DNA of 64,000 nt, taken from positions 20,057 to 84,056 of the forward strand of contig CAJAFV010000073.1 of assembly GCA_903939115.1 (NCBI GenBank), read 5' to 3'. The translations under genes were made by a program, and so were the position numbers. Under the pieces are notes generated by a model, which did not search any database, was not told the origin of the DNA, and saw only the letters and a program-made list of their open reading frames with translations. This stretch comes from an uncultured Geobacteraceae bacterium (GTDB lineage: Bacteria > Desulfobacterota > Desulfuromonadia > Geobacterales > Pseudopelobacteraceae). How positions within the stretch are numbered: position 1 is the first letter of the stretch; the number at the start of each line of letters is the position of its first letter. Below are positions 52,111-61,630 of the stretch, in pieces.

Positions 52111-53102
52111 TACTGCAGCCCGCTGTTCTTGCGCTGCTGCTTATCGCGCTGCTGGTGTCCGGCATGGGAATGTATGCCGGCTATTACGGCATACGGATAT
52201 CCGGCGCATGGGCGCCGGCGAGCGGGAGTGAGCTGCAGTTGGAGCTGGAGCGCAGAACCTACCTGGTGTCAACAGTCATGAGCTATATCCTCAGTTTTGA
52301 GCTCATGTCACTGTTCCTGTTTATCTACACGGCAGAGGAGCTGCACACCCTTTTTGCCGGTGCCATGTGCGCCGCAGGAACCCTGGCGGTCAACTCCTTC
52401 GGCTATCCGACGCTGCTGCTTAAAATAGTCAATTTCCTGTTGGCAGGGGTCTGGCTGATCGTCAATTATGTCGATAATAAGGGCTATGACTACCCGCTGA
52501 TTCGGGTCAAGTATGAACTGCTCAATCTTGTTGTGCCGCTGCTGGTGTTGGAAAGCGTACTGTTATGTGCCTATTTTGCCGGTGTAAAGCCGGACATCAT
52601 CACTTCGTGCTGCGGCAGTCTTTTTAGCAGTGAATCGGGTAGTTACAGCGGTGATCTCGCGTCGCTGCCGCACCTGCCGATGCAGATCGCTTTTTTCTCC
52701 GGCATGGCAATTACGACGGCCAGTGGCTTGTTTTTCTACGTAAAGGTTCGTGCCGGCTACCTGTTCTCGATCGCGACGGCCTCTACGTTTCTGATTTCTG
52801 CCGCCTCGATTATCTCTTTTATCTGCCTTTATATCTATGAACTCCCCACCCATCACTGCCCGTTCTGTCTGTTGCAGAAGGAGTACGGCTATATAGGCTA
52901 TGTTTTGTACGCCACCCTTTTTTGCGGAGCTGTGGCAGGGATCGGGGTCGGAGTGCTGATGCCCTTCAGAAAGGTCGGCAGTCTGGTCCGTGTACTGCCT
53001 GCTATTCAGCGTCGCCTCGCTCTTGTTACGCTGCTCTGCTATCTGCTGTTTACTGCGATTGTGGTCTGGAAAATGGCCTTTTCGGCGCTGAAGCTGGGGT
53101 GA
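52107..53102 (+). CDS. Polytopic membrane protein with DsbB-like CPFC motif
   Basis: 331 residues with roughly 8-9 predicted membrane helices. Two cysteine features stand out: SCCG (C168, C169) in a loop and HHCPFCLLQKE (C251, C254). The latter resembles the CxxC-x-x-Q/E-R element of DsbB-type thiol oxidoreductases, but the rest does not look like a standard four-helix DsbB. It might pass electrons to, or keep reduced, the cysteines of the NosL-like protein in the same operon. Family not recognised; the redox role is inference. Confidence 0.7.
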   Translation: MILQPAVLALLLIALLVSGMGMYAGYYGIRISGAWAPASGSELQLELERRTYLVSTVMSYILSFELMSLFLFIYTAEELHTLFAGAMCAAGTLAVNSFGYPTLLLKIVNFLLAGVWLIVNYVDNKGYDYPLIRVKYELLNLVVPLLVLESVLLCAYFAGVKPDIITSCCGSLFSSESGSYSGDLASLPHLPMQIAFFSGMAITTASGLFFYVKVRAGYLFSIATASTFLISAASIISFICLYIYELPTHHCPFCLLQKEYGYIGYVLYATLFCGAVAGIGVGVLMPFRKVGSLVRVLPAIQRRLALVTLLCYLLFTAIVVWKMAFSALKLG

Positions 53103-53201
53103 ACATTTGCCTTTGCATAAAGTCAGCTATTTTCTATACCCAGCGGCAAAAAATATGCTAATATCCCGATTCTTTTTTACGCTACATGTCAGGAGGACGT
53201 T

Positions 53202-53669
53202 ATGCCGCACTACTTTGAAGGAAAGCTTGAAGCCAAAGGGCAGAAATTCGGGATTGTTGTCAGCCGTTTCAACAGTTTTATCTGCGAACGCCTGTTGGAA
53301 GGGGCTGTTGATGCGCTGATCCGGCACGGTGTTGATGATAAGGATATCTCTGTTGTGCGTGTCCCCGGTGCCTTTGAAATACCGCTTTTTGCCAAAAAAA
53401 TGGCTGAATCCGGAAAATATGATGCTCTGATCTGTCTCGGTGCTGTTATCCGCGGTTCTACGCCGCACTTTGATTATGTCGCTTCTGAAGTTTCCAAAGG
53501 AGTGGCAACGGTTTCTCTGGACAGTGGCGTGCCGATCGCCTTTGGCGTCCTGACGACCGATACGATTGAGCAGGCGGTAGAACGGGCCGGAACCAAAGCG
53601 GGTAACAAGGGCTTTGAGGCGGCGGTTACCGCAATCGAATCTGTTAATCTGATGAAGGTTCTGAAGTAA
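53202..53669 (+). CDS. ribH: 6,7-dimethyl-8-ribityllumazine synthase
   Basis: 155 residues. [55 protein letters not shown] (catalytic histidine) and [27 protein letters not shown] are the full lumazine synthase pattern. It condenses the ribityl pyrimidine with dihydroxybutanone phosphate in riboflavin synthesis. ATG follows TCAGGAGGA. The stop overlaps nusB by one base (TAATG). Confidence 0.97.
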   Translation: MPHYFEGKLEAKGQKFGIVVSRFNSFICERLLEGAVDALIRHGVDDKDISVVRVPGAFEIPLFAKKMAESGKYDALICLGAVIRGSTPHFDYVASEVSKGVATVSLDSGVPIAFGVLTTDTIEQAVERAGTKAGNKGFEAAVTAIESVNLMKVLK

Positions 53670-54106
53670 TGGGACTACGGCGCGAAGCGCGTGAACTGGC
53701 GGTCCAGATGTTGTACGCTCTCGATTCAAACAGCTCTGTCGGAGTCCGTGAAACTCTGCGCACCTTCCGTGAGGAGCAGGGTGAAATAGCGGGCAAGGTG
53801 CGGGAGTTTGCTGAAGAGCTGGTTCAGGGAGTGCAGGCCCAGCGTGCGGTTATCGATGAAGCTATCAAGGCCCGTTCCAAGAACTGGTCGCTGTCACGTA
53901 TGCCGAGGGTCGACCTGAACGTCATGCGGCTGGCAGCGTATGAGCTGATGTTTCGCTCAGATATCCCTAAGAAGGTCACTATCAACGAAGCGATAGAGAT
54001 TGTCCGCCGCTTCGGAGACAAGGACTCACCGGCGTTTGTGAACGGCATTCTCGATGAGATCGAAGCGTGTGCAAAGGTGGAAGTGACGGGAGAAGAGCAG
54101 GTCTAA
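53669..54106 (+). CDS. nusB: Transcription antitermination factor NusB
   Basis: 145 residues, all-helical. [81 protein letters not shown] are diagnostic. With NusE it binds boxA RNA in rRNA antitermination. The ribH-nusB pairing is widespread. Translation is coupled to ribH. A palindromic repeat separates it from hom. Confidence 0.96.
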   Translation: MGLRREARELAVQMLYALDSNSSVGVRETLRTFREEQGEIAGKVREFAEELVQGVQAQRAVIDEAIKARSKNWSLSRMPRVDLNVMRLAAYELMFRSDIPKKVTINEAIEIVRRFGDKDSPAFVNGILDEIEACAKVEVTGEEQV

Positions 54107-54118
54107 AAACTTCTTTTC

Positions 54119-54178
54119 ACCACGGAGACACGGAGAAAACCAGGATAATATCTGGTAAAGCCTTCGTGCCTCCGTGGT
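54119..54178. repeat. Palindromic intergenic repeat between nusB and hom
   Basis: ACCACGGAG (54119-54127) pairs with CTCCGTGGT (54170-54178). An inner ACCAG/CTGGT stem lies between. Same style as the repeat at 56911-57033. Confidence 0.7.
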
Positions 54179-54209
54179 AATATTTTGAAGTTTATAAAGA
54201 GGATATTAA

Positions 54210-55526
54210 ATGAAAGATATACAGGTTGGTCTGATAGGATTTGGTAATATAGGGGCGGGAGTCGTCAAGCTGCTGCGGGAGAACGCAAACGTTATTCGCA
54301 GTAAAGTAGGCACAGGAATTGTACTGAAACGCATTGCCGATCTTGATATAACCAGCGATCGCGGCGTTGCCGTAGATCCGGGTGTTCTGACGACAAATGT
54401 CGATGACATTTTTAATGATCCCGAAATATCGGTGGTCATCGAATTGATCGGCGGCTATGAACCGGCCAAAACATTCGTATTGAAGGCTATTGAAAAGGGC
54501 AAGCATATCGTTACCGCCAATAAGGCGCTTCTGGCGCTGCATGGCACAGACATTTACGCTGCCGCAGTCCGCAAGGGTGTTGAAGTGCAGTTTGAGGCCT
54601 CAGTCGGCGGGGGTATTCCGGTCTTGACCGCGATCAAGGGCAACCTGGCCGCCAATAATTTCAGCAGTGTCTTCGGTATCATGAATGGTACGTGCAATTA
54701 CATTCTGACCCGTATGACTCAGGAAGGAGCGGCCTTCACCGATGTGCTGAAAGTTGCGCAGGAACTCGGCTATGCCGAGCCTGATCCGACCTTTGATGTT
54801 GAGGGCGTTGATACAGCCCACAAGCTTGCTGTTCTTGTGTCGCTCTGCTTTGGTACCAGGATTGACTTTAAGGATATTCATACCGAAGGGATCTCAAATA
54901 TCAGCGGGATGGATGTCAAGTACGCTGCAGAATTCGGCTATCGCATCAAGCTGCTGGCAATTGGCAAGCATGTTGGTGGCGAGATCGAAGCCCGTGTGCA
55001 TCCGACCATGATTCCGCTCGACAGTCCCCTGGCAGATATAAACGGAGTATTCAATGCCATCCGCCTGACCGGTGATTTTGTCGGCCCGGTCATGTTCTCC
55101 GGTCGCGGAGCAGGGCAAAACCCGACCGCCAGTGCGATTGTCGGTGATCTGATCGGTCTTTCACGCAGCATGAAGGCCGGTGCCGGTCGGCGGATGTCCC
55201 CACTCGGTTTTCAGGACAATGCGATCATTACCATACCGGTCAAGCCGATGGCAGATATCGTCAGCAAATATATGCTCCGTTTCAGTGCCCTCGATAAACC
55301 GGGCGTGCTGGGTGGTATCGCCGGAGCACTCGGGTCACATGGCATCAGTATTGAGTCGATGGTGCAGACATCTCATGACGTTGATGACTCCACTCCGGTA
55401 CCGATCGTCATCATGACTCACGAAGCGCGCGAAGGGTCGATTCAGAAAGCATTGTCCGAAATTGATCAACTTGACATCATCTGCGAGAAAACAAGTTTTA
55501 TCCGGATTGAAGACAATCTTGAATAA
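54210..55526 (+). CDS. hom: Homoserine dehydrogenase
   Basis: 438 residues, the Hom form with a C-terminal ACT domain. NAD(P)-binding [49 protein letters not shown], the catalytic region [47 protein letters not shown], and ACT from about residue 355 ([30 protein letters not shown]). It reduces aspartate semialdehyde to homoserine; the ACT domain suggests threonine feedback. trpB2 follows after 17 bases. Confidence 0.97.
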   Translation: MKDIQVGLIGFGNIGAGVVKLLRENANVIRSKVGTGIVLKRIADLDITSDRGVAVDPGVLTTNVDDIFNDPEISVVIELIGGYEPAKTFVLKAIEKGKHIVTANKALLALHGTDIYAAAVRKGVEVQFEASVGGGIPVLTAIKGNLAANNFSSVFGIMNGTCNYILTRMTQEGAAFTDVLKVAQELGYAEPDPTFDVEGVDTAHKLAVLVSLCFGTRIDFKDIHTEGISNISGMDVKYAAEFGYRIKLLAIGKHVGGEIEARVHPTMIPLDSPLADINGVFNAIRLTGDFVGPVMFSGRGAGQNPTASAIVGDLIGLSRSMKAGAGRRMSPLGFQDNAIITIPVKPMADIVSKYMLRFSALDKPGVLGGIAGALGSHGISIESMVQTSHDVDDSTPVPIVIMTHEAREGSIQKALSEIDQLDIICEKTSFIRIEDNLE

Positions 55527-55543
55527 TATTTAGGAGGAAGACA

Positions 55544-56899
55544 TTGAATACCAAAATTTTACTCCCTGAAGATCAGATCCCGCGTCAGTGGTACAACATC
55601 ATTCCCGACATGCCCGGCCCGTTGGCGCCGGTCATCAGTCCTCGCACCATGCAGCCGGTCACGCCGGACGAAATGCTCGCCATCTTCCCGATGGCGCTGA
55701 TCGAGCAGGAGATGTCGATGCAGCGCTGGATTGATATCCCTGACGAAGTCCGGGAAATCTACAAGTTATGGCGGCCATCACCGCTGTACCGTGCCCACCG
55801 CCTGGAAAAAGCTCTCGGTACTCCGGCAAAGATCTATTACAAATATGAAGGGGTTTCCCCGGCAGGTTCGCACAAGCCGAACTCTGCGATCCCTCAGGCG
55901 TACTATAACAAGCAGGCCGGTATCCGCCGCCTGGCGACCGAGACCGGCGCCGGTCAGTGGGGGAGTTCCCTCGCTCTTGCCTGTTCGATGTTCGGCCTGG
56001 AATGCACGATCTACATGGTCAAAGTCTCCTGTACACAGAAACCGTACCGCAAGAGCATGATGCAGTTATGGGGAGCACAGGTAATCCCGTCTCCCTCAGA
56101 GTTCACCAACTCGGGGCGCTCAATCCTGGCCCATGATCCTGATTGTCCCGGCAGTCTCGGCATGGCCATCTCGGAGGCGGTTGAGGATGCCGCCACCCAC
56201 GCCGACACTAATTATGCCCTGGGAAGCGTGCTCAACCACGTCTGCCTGCATCAGACCATTATCGGCCAGGAAGCTCAGGCGCAGTTCAAAATCGCCGGGG
56301 ACTATCCGGATGTCGTTATCGCCTGCTGCGGCGGCGGCTCAAACTTCGCCGGTCTGGCTTTCCCCTTTATCGCCGATCGCGCCACCGGCAAGAATGTCCG
56401 CTGCGTTGCGGTTGAGCCGGCATCCTGTCCGACTCTGACAAAAGGGGTCTACGCCTTTGATTACGGCGATACTGCCAAAGTCGCCCCGATTGCCATGATG
56501 TACACCCTGGGCCACGACTTTATGCCCCCCGGCATTCACGCCGGCGGTCTCCGCTACCACGGTGAGTCGCCGTTGGTCTCGCAGCTCTACAACGCCGGTC
56601 AAATTGAAGCGAAATCCTACAAGCAGAATGCCTGTTTTGAAGGTGCGCTGCTGTTTGCACGGAGTGAGGGGATTGTCCCGGCTCCGGAATCATCGCACGC
56701 TGTGCGAGCTGCTATCGATGAAGCGGTGCTGGCCAAGGAGGAAGGGAAAGAGCGCACCATTTTGTTCGGCCTTTCAGGCCATGGTCAGCTAGATATGGGT
56801 GCCTATGACGCCTACCTCTCCGGTAATCTGGAAGATTACGAATATCCGAGTGAGATGGTGCGGTCAGCGCTGGAGCGATTGCCGAAGATCTCGCTATAA
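55544..56899 (+). CDS. TrpB2-type tryptophan synthase beta-like PLP enzyme
   Basis: 451 residues, TTG start with AGGAGGA upstream. It is longer than TrpB (about 396) and shows TrpB2 features: the N-terminal extension ([18 protein letters not shown]), [19 protein letters not shown] lysine K111 in [24 protein letters not shown] and [15 protein letters not shown]. TrpB2 enzymes convert serine plus indole to tryptophan but often work without TrpA. A standard trpB lies 760 bases downstream, so this copy probably salvages indole or acts as a serine/threonine-type lyase. Adjacent to hom. Confidence 0.93.
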   Translation: MNTKILLPEDQIPRQWYNIIPDMPGPLAPVISPRTMQPVTPDEMLAIFPMALIEQEMSMQRWIDIPDEVREIYKLWRPSPLYRAHRLEKALGTPAKIYYKYEGVSPAGSHKPNSAIPQAYYNKQAGIRRLATETGAGQWGSSLALACSMFGLECTIYMVKVSCTQKPYRKSMMQLWGAQVIPSPSEFTNSGRSILAHDPDCPGSLGMAISEAVEDAATHADTNYALGSVLNHVCLHQTIIGQEAQAQFKIAGDYPDVVIACCGGGSNFAGLAFPFIADRATGKNVRCVAVEPASCPTLTKGVYAFDYGDTAKVAPIAMMYTLGHDFMPPGIHAGGLRYHGESPLVSQLYNAGQIEAKSYKQNACFEGALLFARSEGIVPAPESSHAVRAAIDEAVLAKEEGKERTILFGLSGHGQLDMGAYDAYLSGNLEDYEYPSEMVRSALERLPKISL

Positions 56900-56910
56900 A
56901 ATTCCAATCC

Positions 56911-57033
56911 AACACAGAGCCACAGAGGACACAGAGAAAAACAGGGTAAACTTGAAAACAAACTTATTTTGTAAAAACGGAATCGGTAATAATTGCTTTT
57001 CGATTTCCTCTGTGCCCTCTGTGACTCTGTGGT
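56911..57033. repeat. Palindromic intergenic repeat between trpB2 and trpF
   Basis: ACACAGAGCCACAGAGGACA at the left (to 56936) is matched by an inverted copy at 57008-57032 (CTCTGTGCCCTCTGTGACTC) with few mismatches; a 70-base AT-rich core lies between. Related in sequence style to 54119-54178. Confidence 0.75.
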
Positions 57034-57045
57034 AAGAAGGTCTGA

Positions 57046-57657
57046 ATGACCCGTGTCAAAATCTGCGGCATAACAAATCTGGAAGATGCCCTGGTGGCTG
57101 TCGAAGCCGGAGCCGATGCTCTCGGCTTCGTCTTTTTTCAGGGCTCTTCGCGGTATATTTCTCCTGAACATGCGGCAGCCATCATCTGTTATCTGCCCCC
57201 TTTCGTGCAGACGGTCGGGCTGTTTGTCAACGAGAAATCGGCAATCGTCAATGCAATCGCTGACCAGTGTGGCGTGGACATCGTCCAACTCCATGGTGAA
57301 GAATCTCCTGAATATTGTCAGGCCATTACGCGAAGAGTGATCAAGGCGTTCCGGGTGAAGGATGCTGCCAGTCTGGATACCATGTCTGACTATCGTGTTG
57401 CCGGCTGGCTGCTGGATGCCTGGTCTCCGGCGGCACATGGTGGTACCGGTACCACGTTTAACTGGGATATTGCTGCGCACGCGGCAGCTTCCCGGCCAAT
57501 CATTCTTGCTGGTGGACTGACGCCGGAGAACGTTGCTGAGGCGGTGGTCACGGTACGTCCGTATGCAGTGGATGTGTCGAGCGGAGTAGAGAGTGAGCCG
57601 AGGAAAAAGAGTGACGGATTGATCAATCAGTTTATCAGTGCGATAAGGAGTCTGTAA
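57046..57657 (+). CDS. trpF: Phosphoribosylanthranilate isomerase
   Basis: 203 residues. [28 protein letters not shown] carries catalytic C7; [28 protein letters not shown] and [11 protein letters not shown] (catalytic Asp and phosphate site) follow. It isomerises phosphoribosylanthranilate to CdRP in tryptophan synthesis. It is paired with trpB (1-base gap) but trpC and trpA are not adjacent. Confidence 0.96.
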   Translation: MTRVKICGITNLEDALVAVEAGADALGFVFFQGSSRYISPEHAAAIICYLPPFVQTVGLFVNEKSAIVNAIADQCGVDIVQLHGEESPEYCQAITRRVIKAFRVKDAASLDTMSDYRVAGWLLDAWSPAAHGGTGTTFNWDIAAHAAASRPIILAGGLTPENVAEAVVTVRPYAVDVSSGVESEPRKKSDGLINQFISAIRSL

Positions 57658-57658
57658 C

Positions 57659-58849
57659 GTGAAATTACCGGATAAAAGTGGCCATTTCGGCCAGTACGGC
57701 GGCCGCTATGTTCCTGAAACGCTCATGCCGGCGCTGCTGGAACTTGAAAAAGCGTACGAGCACTATCGTCATGATCGTGAATTCAAACAGGAATTCAAAT
57801 ACTATCTGCGTCAGTATGTCGGACGTCCCAACCCGCTCTATTTCGCTGAAAAGCTGACGCAAAAGCTGGGGGGCGCCCGGATATACCTCAAGCGTGAAGA
57901 CCTTAATCATACCGGTGCCCACAAGATTAACAATACGATCGGTCAGGGCCTTCTGGCGCGGCGGATGGGGAAAAAACGGGTTATCGCCGAGACCGGCGCC
58001 GGCATGCATGGTGTAGCGACTGCTACTGTGGCGGCCCTGTTCGGTATGGAATGCGAAGTGTTCATGGGTGAAGAAGATACCCACAGGCAGGCACAAAATG
58101 TTTTTCGCATGAAGCTGCTCGGCGCTACCGTAACTCCGGTCACCGCCGGCACCGCTACCTTGAAAGACGCCATGAATGAGGCAATGCGCAACTGGGTCAC
58201 CACCATCCATGAGACCTTTTATGTCATCGGTACCGTGGCGGGTCCGCATCCGTACCCGATGATGGTGCGCGACTTCCAGTCCGTCATTGGTGCTGAAGTC
58301 AGGCGGCAGCACTATAAAGTTGAAGGGCGTCTGCCTGATTATCTGGTGGCCTGCGTCGGTGGGGGGAGTAATGCACTGGGGTTGTTCTACCCATTCCTTA
58401 AAGACAAATCGGTCCGTATTATCGGCGTTGAAGCCGCCGGCTTCGGCATCGAGACCGGCAAGCACGCCGCGCCGCTCTGCGCCGGGTTGCCCGGCATTCT
58501 GCATGGTAACAAGACCTATCTGCTGCAGGACCAGCATGGCCAGATTACCCATGCCCACTCAATTTCAGCAGGTCTTGATTATCCGGGTGTCGGTCCGGAG
58601 CATTCCTGGCTGAAGGATTCCGGTCGGGCCGAATACGTTGCTGTCACCGACGAAGAGGCTTTAAAGGGGTTCAGCACCCTGACCCGTGAAGAGGGGATTA
58701 TCCCGGCACTGGAATCATCCCACGCCATTGCTCAGGTTATGAAACTGGCCCCCACGTTGAGTAAGGATACAACAATAGTGGTCTGTCTGTCCGGTCGCGG
58801 CGATAAGGATATGCATACGGTAGCCGAAGCGCTCGGGGTTAAATTTTAG
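57659..58849 (+). CDS. trpB: Tryptophan synthase beta subunit
   Basis: 396 residues, the standard TrpB1 length. [32 protein letters not shown] with PLP lysine K89, [32 protein letters not shown] and [10 protein letters not shown] are all present. GTG start 1 base after trpF. It joins serine and indole with TrpA. The partner trpA lies at 41393-42190 on the other strand, so subunits are not co-transcribed here. A terminator follows at 58877. Confidence 0.97.
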   Translation: MKLPDKSGHFGQYGGRYVPETLMPALLELEKAYEHYRHDREFKQEFKYYLRQYVGRPNPLYFAEKLTQKLGGARIYLKREDLNHTGAHKINNTIGQGLLARRMGKKRVIAETGAGMHGVATATVAALFGMECEVFMGEEDTHRQAQNVFRMKLLGATVTPVTAGTATLKDAMNEAMRNWVTTIHETFYVIGTVAGPHPYPMMVRDFQSVIGAEVRRQHYKVEGRLPDYLVACVGGGSNALGLFYPFLKDKSVRIIGVEAAGFGIETGKHAAPLCAGLPGILHGNKTYLLQDQHGQITHAHSISAGLDYPGVGPEHSWLKDSGRAEYVAVTDEEALKGFSTLTREEGIIPALESSHAIAQVMKLAPTLSKDTTIVVCLSGRGDKDMHTVAEALGVKF

Positions 58850-58876
58850 CTCTGATGTAAGAACTTAAGTCCCGAT

Positions 58877-58904
58877 AAAAGCCTGAGAAATCAGGCTTTT
58901 TTTT
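58877..58904 (+). terminator. Rho-independent terminator after trpB
   Basis: AAAAGCCTGA (58877-58886), GAAA loop, TCAGGCTTTT (58891-58900), then more T residues. Confidence 0.93.
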
Positions 58905-58905
58905 G

Positions 58906-58935
58906 TTGACCGGTGATGGAGCTTTCAGTTATAAG
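58906..58935 (+). promoter_or_regulatory. Probable sigma-70 promoter of pta
   Basis: TTGACC (58906-58911), 18 bases, TATAAG (58930-58935), about 34 bases before the pta ATG and directly after the trpB terminator. Confidence 0.6.
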
Positions 58936-58968
58936 CACTCACTCGTTTTATCACAAAGGAGGCTGAAT

Positions 58969-59988
58969 ATGCATACGATGCATCTAGTTGATCAGATCAA
59001 GGAGAAGGCCAAAAGACATCTGCAGACTATTGTACTGCCGGAAAGTTATGATGAGCGGATGTTGTACGCAGCAGAAACTATCGTCACCGAAAAGCTGGCC
59101 AGGGTCGTAATTCTTGGCAATCCCTTGAAAATTCAGGCTGAAGCGGATGAAAAAGGGATTAGTCTTGCCGGGGTCGAACTGATAAACCCTGTGACCTCCC
59201 CGAAACTGAATCAGTACGTGACCGATTTTGTGGAATTACGTAAAAGCAGGGGCAAAATTGTCTCAGCTGAAGAGGCCCGCGCTCTGTTGACGGCGCCGGA
59301 CCATCTTTACTACGCCGGTATGATGGTGCATTGCAAGGATGCCGGCGGTGAAGTTGCGGGTGCATCAAACACCACGGGAAACGTTCTCAAAGCTGCTTTC
59401 CAGACCGTTGGCCCTGCCGCAGGCATCAAAACCGTCTCCTCCTTTTTTCTGATGATCACTAAAAATCATTTCTTCGGTGAGAACGGCATCATTCTCTTTG
59501 CAGACTGTGCTGTCAACCCGGATCCGGATGCCCAGGCCCTTGCCGAAATCGCTGTGGCTACCGCCGGAAACTGCAAGGCGTTTCTTGATGTTGAAGCGCG
59601 CGTGGCGATGCTCTCTTTCTCCTCCAAGGGGAGTGCTGCACATCCCGACGTAGATAAAGTAACCAAGGCTCTGGAAATTGCGAAGCAGATGAAGCCGGAT
59701 ATGCAGATCGACGGGGAGCTTCAGGCAGATGCGGCTCTGCTGCCGAGCGTTGGCGGTAAAAAAGCCCCGGGAAGTCCGGTGGCCGGCAAGGCCAACGTCC
59801 TGATCTTTCCGAATCTTGACGCCGGGAATATCGCCTACAAACTTGTTGAGCGCGTCGCAGAAGCCGAAGCGGTCGGACCGATCATTCAGGGGCTTGCCAA
59901 GCCGGTCAACGATCTCTCGCGCGGCTGTTCGGTGGATGACATCGTCAACGTCGTAGCGATCACGGCAGTTCAGGCTGCACAAGGATAA
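58969..59988 (+). CDS. pta: Phosphate acetyltransferase
   Basis: 339 residues, the short single-domain Pta without the N-terminal DRTGG/P-loop part. IVLPESYDERMLYAAETI, VTSPKLNQYVTDFVELRKSRG, YYAGMMVHCKDAGGEVAGASNTTGNVLKAAFQ, FADCAVNPDPDAQALAEIA and FPNLDAGNIAYKLVER are diagnostic. It interconverts acetyl-CoA and acetyl phosphate, central to acetate metabolism. ATG 58969 follows AAAGGAGG. ackA is not adjacent. Bidirectional terminator follows. Confidence 0.96.
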   Translation: MHTMHLVDQIKEKAKRHLQTIVLPESYDERMLYAAETIVTEKLARVVILGNPLKIQAEADEKGISLAGVELINPVTSPKLNQYVTDFVELRKSRGKIVSAEEARALLTAPDHLYYAGMMVHCKDAGGEVAGASNTTGNVLKAAFQTVGPAAGIKTVSSFFLMITKNHFFGENGIILFADCAVNPDPDAQALAEIAVATAGNCKAFLDVEARVAMLSFSSKGSAAHPDVDKVTKALEIAKQMKPDMQIDGELQADAALLPSVGGKKAPGSPVAGKANVLIFPNLDAGNIAYKLVERVAEAEAVGPIIQGLAKPVNDLSRGCSVDDIVNVVAITAVQAAQG

Positions 59989-59997
59989 TACAAACGA

Positions 59998-60032
59998 CAA
60001 AAGGCGCCCTCCGTTGCGGAAGGCGCCTTTTG
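59998..60032. terminator. Bidirectional terminator between pta and the MoxR operon
   Basis: CAAAAGGCGCC (59998-60008) and GGCGCCTTTTG (60022-60032) form an 11-bp perfect stem with T/A tracts on both sides; it serves pta and the converging minus-strand operon. Confidence 0.88.
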
Positions 60033-60050
60033 TACGTGGATCACAGGGAA

Positions 60051-60455
60051 CTAAAGATCCCCGGTCATCTTCTGCAGCAGGTAGAGTTTGGGGTTGACCT
60101 TCCGTACGCACGCCACAACCTCCCGCAGCTTATCCTCGTCGAGTCCGCACTCCTCCTCAATCCCTTGAAACCAGGGAAACCCTTTGGGGAGCGGAGTCAG
60201 GGTGCCGTCACGGAGCAGCAGCACGTCCACCATGTCGTTAACGCGTCCCTTGCCTTCCCACGGGTCACGATAATTGAACTGGCGCGCAATTACGTTCATC
60301 CCCATACCGTTCGGGAAAATTGCTTTTACTTCAAAGGAAAATTCTCGCGGGGCACTATAACTGTCGCTCCGTCCGGCGCGAATCATCACCTCTGCTCCGG
60401 CTTCTTTCAAAATTTCGCTGACCGATTCTGCGGTCATTGCTCCGTACGTCTCCAT
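60051..60455 (-). CDS. Uncharacterised protein of the MoxR-VWA operon
   Basis: 134 residues from the ATG at 60455; the ATG at 60461 abuts GGAGGA and is too close. Visible: FSFEVKAIFPNGMGMNVIARQFNYRDPWEGKGRVNDMVDVLLLRDGTLTPLPKGFPWFQGIEEECGLDEDKL, soluble alpha/beta, no membrane helix. No family recognised. Its position after the AAA ATPase and VWA genes, with stop-start proximity, suggests a third component or a co-regulated protein. Confidence 0.7.
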   Translation of the reverse strand: METYGAMTAESVSEILKEAGAEVMIRAGRSDSYSAPREFSFEVKAIFPNGMGMNVIARQFNYRDPWEGKGRVNDMVDVLLLRDGTLTPLPKGFPWFQGIEEECGLDEDKLREVVACVRKVNPKLYLLQKMTGDL

Positions 60456-60457
60456 AG

Positions 60458-61630
60458 TCATTCCTCCATGCGTAATTCAACGCCCCATGGCACCGGTTTT
60501 TCGCCTGTGGCAGTCAGCACCCAGAGTGTTGGGAACGCCATAGCCTCAGGTGCCGGCCCGACGCCGTCAGTAAGGTAGATTACCGCCGCCGGTAACGGCT
60601 GCATGGTTTTTGCGTAGTCAAATACCGGTCTCAGATCGGTGAAGCCGCCACCGTCATAACGCTCGACAATGCCGGGAGCACCACTGAAAGAGGTTATCTG
60701 CTGGATTCGGCTGTTAGCGTACAGCACGGTGACGGCAGCATCGCGGCTTTGGGTGATATGGAGCAGCTCCCGGGCAAATGACTCGCGGAGTGCGGCACTG
60801 TCGGTCGAATCACTGACGTCAATCCCGATCAGCAGATTGAGCCGTCGCCGTTTCCTGACACCGGGCGTCGTGTGATCAAAGCGGCGATGTGCCCGCATCC
60901 ATGAGCTTCTGCGTCCGGTGCGCCCGGCGGTGGCTATGAATTGACGGAGAATCTGTCGCCAGGGGAGGGGAGATGGACGAAGCAGGGCGTCTACGACACT
61001 TCGGAGTTCTGCCGGAGTTTCACCGTCACTCCCCCGCAGGCTGTCCCGGGTAATCGTCCGAATCGTCTCCTCTGCCAGAGCCAGTGGTGTGCTGTCGGCC
61101 TCATGCCACAGTTCGTGAAAGTCCAATGTCGCCGCTGCATCGATACCGCGTCCCTCGCCCGCCGCCCCACGCTCCGACGTTTCCGCATCTCCGTAACCGC
61201 TGCCGTCCAGATTGCCGGCATCAAACGGAGGGACAAGCTGCTGGTAGTATTCCTCTGCCGCCAGCCCCTCAGGGACATCATAATGCGAAGGGAGGAGCGC
61301 ATTTTCAGGAAGATCGGCAATGCCCGGATTGATCGCCAGATCACAGGCAACATCCCAGTCGTGCTGATTACGCCCCTTGCGCCGGAGCGGGTGCAGATGC
61401 AGCAGATGTTTGACAAGATGCTCGAGCAGAGCTTGCTGCTGCGGTGGTGCCAGAGCTGCGAAAGGGGCGGGGTCTGTCGTCAGGACCGGGATGCCGTTGC
61501 GCACCGTTATCCCGGCTTCTTTTCCCTGCAGCGGGAGCTGTTCCCGGCGCAGGTTGAGGATGAAATGTCCGTAGAACGGGCGTTCCCGCAGCAGTCGCAC
61601 GACTGCGTTTTCAAGAGGGCTGCCGTTCAT
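60458..61630 (-). CDS. VWA-like protein with N-terminal metallopeptidase-like domain (DUF2201 type)
   Basis: 390 residues. The N-terminal half has EHLVKHLLHLHPLR and HDWDVACDLAINP (about 70-105), the inactive- or active-metallopeptidase-like region of DUF2201 proteins. After a variable linker, the C-terminal half (about 262-390) has the VWA MIDAS-like LIGIDVSDSTD (DxSxS). Such proteins pair with MoxR ATPases as chaperones that insert cofactors or remodel complexes. It overlaps the MoxR gene by 4 bases. The substrate is unknown. Confidence 0.82.
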   Translation of the reverse strand: MNGSPLENAVVRLLRERPFYGHFILNLRREQLPLQGKEAGITVRNGIPVLTTDPAPFAALAPPQQQALLEHLVKHLLHLHPLRRKGRNQHDWDVACDLAINPGIADLPENALLPSHYDVPEGLAAEEYYQQLVPPFDAGNLDGSGYGDAETSERGAAGEGRGIDAAATLDFHELWHEADSTPLALAEETIRTITRDSLRGSDGETPAELRSVVDALLRPSPLPWRQILRQFIATAGRTGRRSSWMRAHRRFDHTTPGVRKRRRLNLLIGIDVSDSTDSAALRESFARELLHITQSRDAAVTVLYANSRIQQITSFSGAPGIVERYDGGGFTDLRPVFDYAKTMQPLPAAVIYLTDGVGPAPEAMAFPTLWVLTATGEKPVPWGVELRMEE

